From Posidonia oceanica (Eukaryota; Streptophyta; Magnoliopsida; Alismatales; Posidoniaceae): a DNA stretch of 64,000 bases. The stretch's first letter is position 1; each line of letters starts with the position of its first letter. The notes under the pieces were generated by a model that searched no databases, was not told the DNA's origin, and was given only the letters and a program-made list of their open reading frames with translations. The stretch is taken from the NCBI GenBank assembly GCA_037176725.1, contig JAZBRS010000026.1, positions 152,841,501 to 152,905,500 of the forward strand, read 5' to 3'. This document shows positions 58,169 to 64,000 of the stretch, in pieces. Both the position numbers and the translations under genes were made by a program.

Positions 58169-58224
58169 GACTCTTGGGGTGTGGGGACGGTTGGAGTTCA
58201 GAAAATTCTAGAAAAATGGCAGTT

Positions 58225-58705
58225 AGGGTTAGTCGCCGGTTGAGATGGCGACTAAGGATAGCAACTGCTCAATCAAAATGTGGGACGACCCGGGAACGAG
58301 GCCACGACTGTTAGTCGCCGGTTGAGATGGCGCCGATCGGTTGAGGGGGGAGTGGGAAATAACTGTGGAAAAGCAGTTCAAAAGGAGCCACGATTGCTAG
58401 TCGCCGCATGGAGTGACGCTTAATGGTCAAGGATCGTGGGAAGACCGAGGCAGTTCTACAACCGCTCAGCTGCCTGATGAGCTGGTGCCTGAGGGTTGAG
58501 GGGATCGTGTGAAGCAACTGGTGCTCGCGATTGCCCAGTTGCCTTTCTAGGTGGCGCCCACATGGGTCGCCTCCTCAAATGTCTTTTCACTGAGCCGCCT
58601 CCTCAGATGGCTTCTGGACCAGTCGGCTGGCTAATGCGCGACTGTCCTAGTCGCCTCTTTAGGCGGCAACTATATGAGTCGCCTCCCCAACTGGCTACTA
58701 TCAAG
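58225..58705. repeat. AGTCGCC/GGCGACT inverted-word region of the B LTR (copy 3)
   Basis: Words such as AGTCGCCGGTTGAGATGGCG recur; the spacing is kept although many bases differ from B1. Confidence 0.72.
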
Positions 58706-59057
58706 CTTAGGTCATTTCTAGCCCTTTTTCCAGGTTTTTGTCAGAGGAAACAAGATAGAAGGCCGGGAAACTACAGATAGTCTATGAAATCAAGGAGGCA
58801 TCTCTGTTAACTCAAATCTAGTTTTAAATCTGAGCAGAAGTGAAGGATACCCAGGGTACTTGGACTTGTTACGAGTCTAAGTGAGTTAGCTCTACCATAG
58901 CCAACAACTTGGGTCTAGGTAGGCTCAAGTGATGCCTTAAAGAAGTCAAGGAATATCCGGGAGATGTGTTATCAAAACTTAGGCACGAGATTTGGAGCGC
59001 CTCAAGGTTTCTATCCTCAGAAGAACTCTCAGAAATGCGAAAATAGGATATCTATAG

Positions 59058-60080
59058 ATGCCCCTCCTTGGAGTTGATCTTGGAACAAGATCGGGTCCAA
59101 GGCAAGAACGATGTCCTATTGAGCATTTCCTGAAAATGGGAGCTCCATCTCAAACAATTTGTCACTGAAGTAACCAAAGGAAAGATAAAAAGAGGGTTTA
59201 AATTGCCGTCAGATTGCAGACTCAGGCATGGAGGGGTCAAGTCGGTTTCGGATATTGTGTCGCAGTCGAAGTCAAGACCAGGTCAACCATGTAGAGGTGT
59301 TCCAACAGGCAAGGACTAACGAGGAAATCGCGGGATGTTATTCCGGCACGATCGAAAGGAGAGTGTGACATCTTGTTTGAGACTTCACTCAGATTGGAAT
59401 TGATAAGAGGATAGGTATGAACAGGCTTGGTTTTAGGAGGATCATATGCCTAAAGGGTTTCTAACACTCTTGAAGAACAGTACTCCGTCCGTGGTCCACT
59501 TGCAATGATATGAGAAAATGCATGGATGGATGATTCAAACACACGATGATAATGCAAGGTCAACATGTAATGCAATGAATGGTCCATATGCTAGGTTAGG
59601 CCGGCAGGGTACGGTTGATCTCAAACCATATGGACATATGCAAAATGAATGAATGCAATTTGTTGTGGTCAAGTGTTTTCCATCCTTGAGTGTGACCAGC
59701 ACTCTCTGGAAAGGACCGTCATCCCACAGCTCGATTTGGCAAGTAAAGGGGTTCCGTGCAAAGAGAACCGGGTGAGGGAGTGAACCCTTCATTTGCCAAC
59801 CCGATGTGTCGTCTGGTGTTCGCAGCGGTTGCGGCAGGTGGCGCGTGAACTCAAGGCAAGAGTTCACTCTTTGGCTTCGCAGTAGTCTGTTCTGATGGGT
59901 TAGTCGCCACTTGACAGGGCAGCTATGCTAGTCGCCGCCTGTTGGGGCGACGCATGATCTCCTTGTTTATTTAATTCAGAAACCATTTTAAACCCTGATT
60001 CTTTTGGTAAGGGGAGATAAAAGATGGCCATCCTTGCTTTTCAGGGAGCATTCTGCGCAAGTAAACCCCTTATCTTGACC
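59058..60080 (-). other. B2 polypurine tract and non-coding 3' region
   Basis: AAGGAGGGGCATC on the minus strand at 59058-59070, then sequence aligned with 14326-15383 of B1. No frame is conserved. Confidence 0.7.
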
Positions 60081-61439
60081 ATGAAGCTTCCTTCCTTCTC
60101 TTCTTCGACCTTCCAAGTGAAGAGGGTGGTTGATATCTCCAACCACTTGATGAAAGCTATCCGGAATGACCAGGTATGCTCTCCTCTTAGTCTTTGTATG
60201 CTTTCTATGTGGTTTAGCCTCTAAAGGTTGCTTGTTTAGGCCATAGTGAACCTCACAGGATGCTCAGATTTCCACAATTCTTTTCGGTATACTCTGCCGT
60301 GGGTGGCTGGCTTGATCAATTGTGCAGAGAATAACAGGCCTCTCTTCGGGTGTAGTGGTTTCAACAAGATACTTGATTTGATTCTCACACCTATGCCTTG
60401 GCCATTGTTGCATGCCTTGATGGCTTTCTAGAATGGTTCTTCCAACACCTTCAATCTTCCTTGTGGGGAGACGTTGATCACGTGTGAGGAGGTGTCCTCT
60501 TTGCTTGGGTTGGCGGCGGAATCTACTGAGGCAGCAGATGATCGCTTCGCCATTTCTGTCGAAACAGTGGGTTCCAGGAAAATAGGCGGGTATTTAGCAA
60601 TGGATCAGGAAGCTAGCAAGCCTTTGATGCACTCGGGGAGGTTCTTTCTTCGAGGCCTGTGGGAGGTTCTTAGCACCAGGCAACTTGCTGAAGCTGAGCT
60701 GAGGAAGTGCTTGTTCGTAGCAGTCGGCGGCCTTGCCTTGTTTGCAGATGCAAATTTCACAATGGATCTTCACCATGTGGATCTCCTGATGTTGGTGGCT
60801 GTTTGTCCAGATTTGTGCTTGGCTCTTGCTGTGTTGGCTTACACCATGGAGGGGTTCACCAGTGCCTCTTGTTCAGGGAAATTCTTTGGTTCTCCACTGC
60901 TGCTGCACAGGTGGTTCATGTCCCATTGTTGTTGTGATACAGATTTTGTAGGCCCGAGCTTCCATGACTGCGTTCTCCGCCTTCGATGCTTGTCACTATA
61001 GGATTTTGACTTCATTCCGAAGCTGCCTGGAGCTCATAAGGCACGGGTGATGAGCACAGTTCACAGTGACCTTGAGCTCGTCCTGGTAGGTGCCACTTCG
61101 TTAGTACTGTATCCCATCCATCGTTGTCCACGTCTGCTGAATCAAGAGCTAGTTGTCCAAGCTGATGTAGTTCTGACCCCTCCGATCCGCGTTCGCAAGG
61201 AAGACGGTGACCAGGATGAGCGGATGGTCTTGGAGTATATAGCATGTTGGGTTTACATTGGCAGACGAGTGTCTCTAAGTGCACCTCGGCTTTCTGCAAC
61301 TGCTCGGGAGTCCCAGGAGGCGAAGTATGTGAAGTGGTATGCACGGTGCTGCCCCACTCCTCAGAAGTATGTTGATGACAGGCAGGAATTCCTGAAGATG
61401 CTTGGGCTCAACCGCTTGAGCATGGCAATGCATGGTTGA
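60081..61439 (+). pseudogene. Antisense DUF7745/PMD-like gene of B2 (two exons, two stops)
   Basis: Exon 1 60081-60173, intron 60174-60239 (GTATGC...TTTAG), exon 2 60240-61439. At the exon junction the frame is open here (AIVNLTGCSDFHNSFRYTLP), so this copy shows the ancestral reading that B1 lost by a small deletion. Stops: TAG at 60429-60431 where B1 has TGG, and TAG at 60999-61001 where B1 has CAG. Protein identity to B1 over the alignable part is high by eye. Between them the two copies show that the ancestor encoded one continuous protein of about 430 residues. Confidence 0.78.
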
Positions 61440-61978
61440 TTTAAATTTTAATTTTAAGTTGAGTTGAATAATGTCTTAGTTTTAAGTTCAAGCTTGGGTT
61501 GAATTATGTTTCAGTTCTTGAATTTGAGTTTGGGGTTGAATTACATTTTAGCTTTTGAATTGTGTTTTGTCATTTGTTAATGTATAGGCTTGTGTTTTAG
61601 AGGGAAATTAAAGGAAGAAACTCTCTGCCGTTATTAGCCGCCGCTCGGTGTGGCGCCCGAACCAGTCGCCTCTTTTTAGAGCGTCTAGCGTCGCGCCTCC
61701 CTTGAGGGCTCAAACTGAGGCGGGAAAGTCAGCGCGCGAAGAAGTTGAAGGGTTAGTCACCGATTTCGGAGGCACTCGCATGAGTCGCCTCTTCTTCTGG
61801 CGACCAGGGTATGAGTCCAGTTGCAAAACTGGACCGTTACCCCTATGTTCCAGTGCTCCCAAACCCATTTTTTCCTTCTTCTTCGTTCAGCAATGACCTT
61901 CGGCGTTTCGGTGGCGATCTCTGGCATGGTGCGGCAGCTTACGGCAGCGGCTTCGCTTCCCTTCCTCCTCGTTCTTCG
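61440..61978 (+). other. Spacer between the antisense genes of B2
   Basis: Three imperfect GGGTTGAATTATGTTT units (61445-61570), then AGTCGCC/GGCGCC words (61635-61805), as in B1. Confidence 0.6.
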
Positions 61979-64000
61979 ATGGCAAGCGGCGGCAGCGGAG
62001 GTGACACGAGCGGCGACCTTGTTCCTCCTTCCTCCTCCCTTTTGAGTGACAGAGAGGGGAATGTCAGCGTTGAAGGTGGCAGTGCGGGTGGTGGCGCCGG
62101 TGGCAGTGACAGCGGCGTGGACGACCGGCCTCGTCAGCGACAGAGGTAACCCTCCCCACTTCTCTTTTTTTTTTTTTTTTGCTTTCTATTGATTTGTTTG
62201 TTTTTGAATTATGGATGTAACTAGGAGAGTGAATTCCATGGAAATTTTAGGTTTTTAGATTTAGGTTTATTATAGAAATTTTATTTCAGTTTTAGTTTTA
62301 ATTTAAAATTCAGTTTTTAGTTTAATTCTGTTTTTAATTAATTAATTAATTCTATTTTTATTTAGTTTAATTCTATTTTTAATTAATTCTGTTTTCTTTG
62401 AAAGTTTAATTAAATTCTGTTGTAATTAATTTAGTTTAATTCTATTTTTAATTAATTTAGTTTAATCAAATTTAGTTTAATTCTATTTTTTAATTAATTT
62501 AGTTTAATTCTGTTGTAATTAATTTAGTTTAATTAAATTCTGTTGTAATTGATTTGGTTTAATTAAATTCTGCTGTAATTAATTTAGTTTAATTCAATTA
62601 AAAATTCAGTTTTTAGTTTTAATTTATGGAAAATCTGAATTTTTAAGTCCTAATTATGGAAATTTAGATTTAAACTCAATTTGGTTTAGTTGCGGAAGTT
62701 TAAATTTAGTTGTGGAAATTAGATTCAAACTCAATTTAGTTTAAGTTCATGGAAAATTGATGTAAATTCAGTTATTGGATTTAGTTATTTAAAGTTATGT
62801 AAATTTCTAATGTGAATGTGAATGTGAATGTGAATGTGAATGTGAAAGTGAAAGGGAAATGGTAAATGTGAAATGTGAATGGAAATTTTGTGTGGAATGT
62901 GAGTGGAAATTCATTTTTATGGAAATTTGAATGTTTATTCAGTCCTTTTTGTGTAAATGTGTATGTATGTTGCCGATTTGCAGGAAAATAAAATTTTTTG
63001 GTTGAAATTATAGGGGAGGTTATGGCGAATTTTTCCCAGGAATTTAAGAGATTCTATTAATTTTTGGAATTTAAATGTGGAGATTTGATTTTAGGGTTTA
63101 AACATGTAAAAGGATTTAATTGTTAAGCTTGTTACCTAAATGGATTAGTGAAAGGTTTAAGTTGGTTTAGAGTTGGATTTTTAACTTTTGAATTTTAAAG
63201 TTAGGATATTAAAGATGGACTTTTAAAGGATGGATTTTAAACGATGGATTTTAAAAGATGGATTTTAAAAGAAATGGATTTAAAAAGAAGATGGATTTAA
63301 AAAAGATGGATTTAAAAAGAAGATGGATTTAAAAAAGAAGATTTAAAAAGATGGATTTAAAAAGAAAGATTTTAAAAAGGGATGGATTAAGAAGAAGAAA
63401 GGTTTTAAAAGAAAGGGATGGATTAAAAAGAGAGATTTAAAAGAAAGTTTTAAAAGAAAGATTTTAAAAGATGGATTTTAAAAAGATCGATTTTTAAAGA
63501 TGGATTTAAAAGATCAATTTTTAAAGATGGATTTTAAAAAGATCAATTTTAAAGATGGGTTTTTAAGGATCAATTTAAAGGGATTATCTTTAAGGATTGA
63601 ATTTAAAGGGATTATCTTTAAGGATTGAATTTAAGTTTAAGTTGGTTAGTTAAAGTGATGCCTTTCTTTTCCCTTTTTGTTGGTTATGTGGATTACTTAA
63701 TGTTCAGGGAAACGATTAAGGAGATTATTAATGACTTTAACTGACCATGCTTTGCTCGTGACACCATTTCAGGGCTTCTAACGAGGAGGCTGAGACGGGG
63801 AGGGACGAGGCCGGTCCTTCCATTGCGGAGGCGAGCTCCTCTCGTCCTCGTAAGCTCCGGGCAAGGCGTCCACGTGCACCGTCTCCTGTCCAGCCTGAGG
63901 TTGGTGACGAGGGTGCCTCCGATTCTGGTGCGGTCCCTTCTCCTCCCAGGAGAGCCCGTACAGCGATAGAGCTCGTAGAGCTAGGACAGGTGAGGTTATT
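61979..64000 (+). pseudogene. Antisense plant-mobile-domain gene of B2, 5' part
   Basis: Exon 1 from ATG at 61979 (MASGGSGGDTSGDLVPP) to 62145 with a GT donor; exon 2 63773-63989 with a GTGAGG donor. Exon 2 encodes a Ser/Arg/Pro-rich stretch (AEASSSRPRKLR). Both exons seen here are open; at 63888 and 63987 this copy has CAG where B1 has TAG. The PMD exon lies beyond the window, so whether the gene is intact cannot be judged. In B1 the equivalent of the 61979 ATG is GTG. Confidence 0.65.
62146..63772 (+). other. First intron of the B2 antisense PMD gene
   Basis: About 1.63 kb, AT-rich. Bases 62330-62600 repeat TAATTTAGTTTAATTCTGTT-like words. Bases 62810-62850 repeat GTGAAT six or so times. 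Bases 63190-63620 repeat GATGGATTTTAAAA-like words. The boundaries match those in B1. Confidence 0.65.

Larger units (their letters stand above)
57511..59057 (-). mobile_element. B2 3' LTR
   Basis: TGTAGTGTGGAATTTGGGGG to GGATATCTATA on the plus strand, 1547 bases. Same layout as the B1 LTRs: TATA box at 58161-58168 (minus) and AGTCGCC/GGCGACT words at 58225-58705. It is more diverged from the two B1 LTRs than these are from each other. Confidence 0.9.
57511..64000 (-). mobile_element. B2: second B element, 3' part only
   Basis: The left LTR and the two antisense genes match B1 from 12708 to about 19444 in order and orientation. The minus-strand gag-pol part would lie to the right of the window. 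Confidence 0.88.

Overview
The window looks like nuclear DNA from a plant with a large, repeat-rich genome, most likely a flowering plant; the species cannot be named. The evidence is a degraded Ty3/gypsy retrotransposon of the Tat type (dual RNase H, no chromodomain), Tat-style primer-binding sites, antisense plant-mobile-domain (PMD) and DUF7745-type genes with GT-AG introns, and a Mutator-like transposase fragment. No intact host gene, tRNA, rRNA or CRISPR array was found. Almost every base belongs to nested LTR retrotransposons.

Layout. 1-1516 is the start of a minus-strand LTR (S0). From about 1891 runs the 3' part of a plus-strand element (E1): a hairpin-unit minisatellite, 3' UTR, polypurine tract and 3' LTR (10001-12707, resuming 33433-33742). 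A 5.7 kb minus-strand solo LTR (S1, 3262-8940, target duplication GAGTC) sits inside E1's minisatellite. A 20.7 kb minus-strand Tat-type element (B1, 12708-33427, target duplication CCCGC) sits inside E1's LTR. B1 carries gag, protease, RT, two RNase H domains and integrase on the minus strand and, between integrase and its 3' LTR, two antisense intron-containing genes on the plus strand.

33743-36797 is the 5' end of another minus-strand element (E4), next to a Mutator-like transposase fragment (36798-37195). 37331-41692 is a minus-strand LTR (E5) with a primer-binding site on one side and a polypurine tract plus 3' UTR on the other. 42482-43589 and 57228-57510 are parts of one more minus-strand LTR (S6). 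It is split by a complete 13.6 kb plus-strand non-autonomous element (T3, 43590-57227) that has two 3.17 kb LTRs and only a broken gag-like frame. S6 is interrupted again by a second B element (B2) whose 3' LTR starts at 57511 and which runs off the right edge.

How the parts relate. B1 is the only element here with a full pol complement. The T-type elements (E1, E4, E5, T3, S0, S1, S6) share LTR ends, a Tat-type primer-binding site and a polypurine core with each other, and nearly the same polypurine core with B, so a B-like element is a plausible donor of enzymes. All coding frames are broken, mostly by CAG-to-TAG and CGA-to-TGA changes, the signature of cytosine-methylation decay. The most unusual content is non-coding: several unrelated arrays of short inverted repeats whose two arms vary together.
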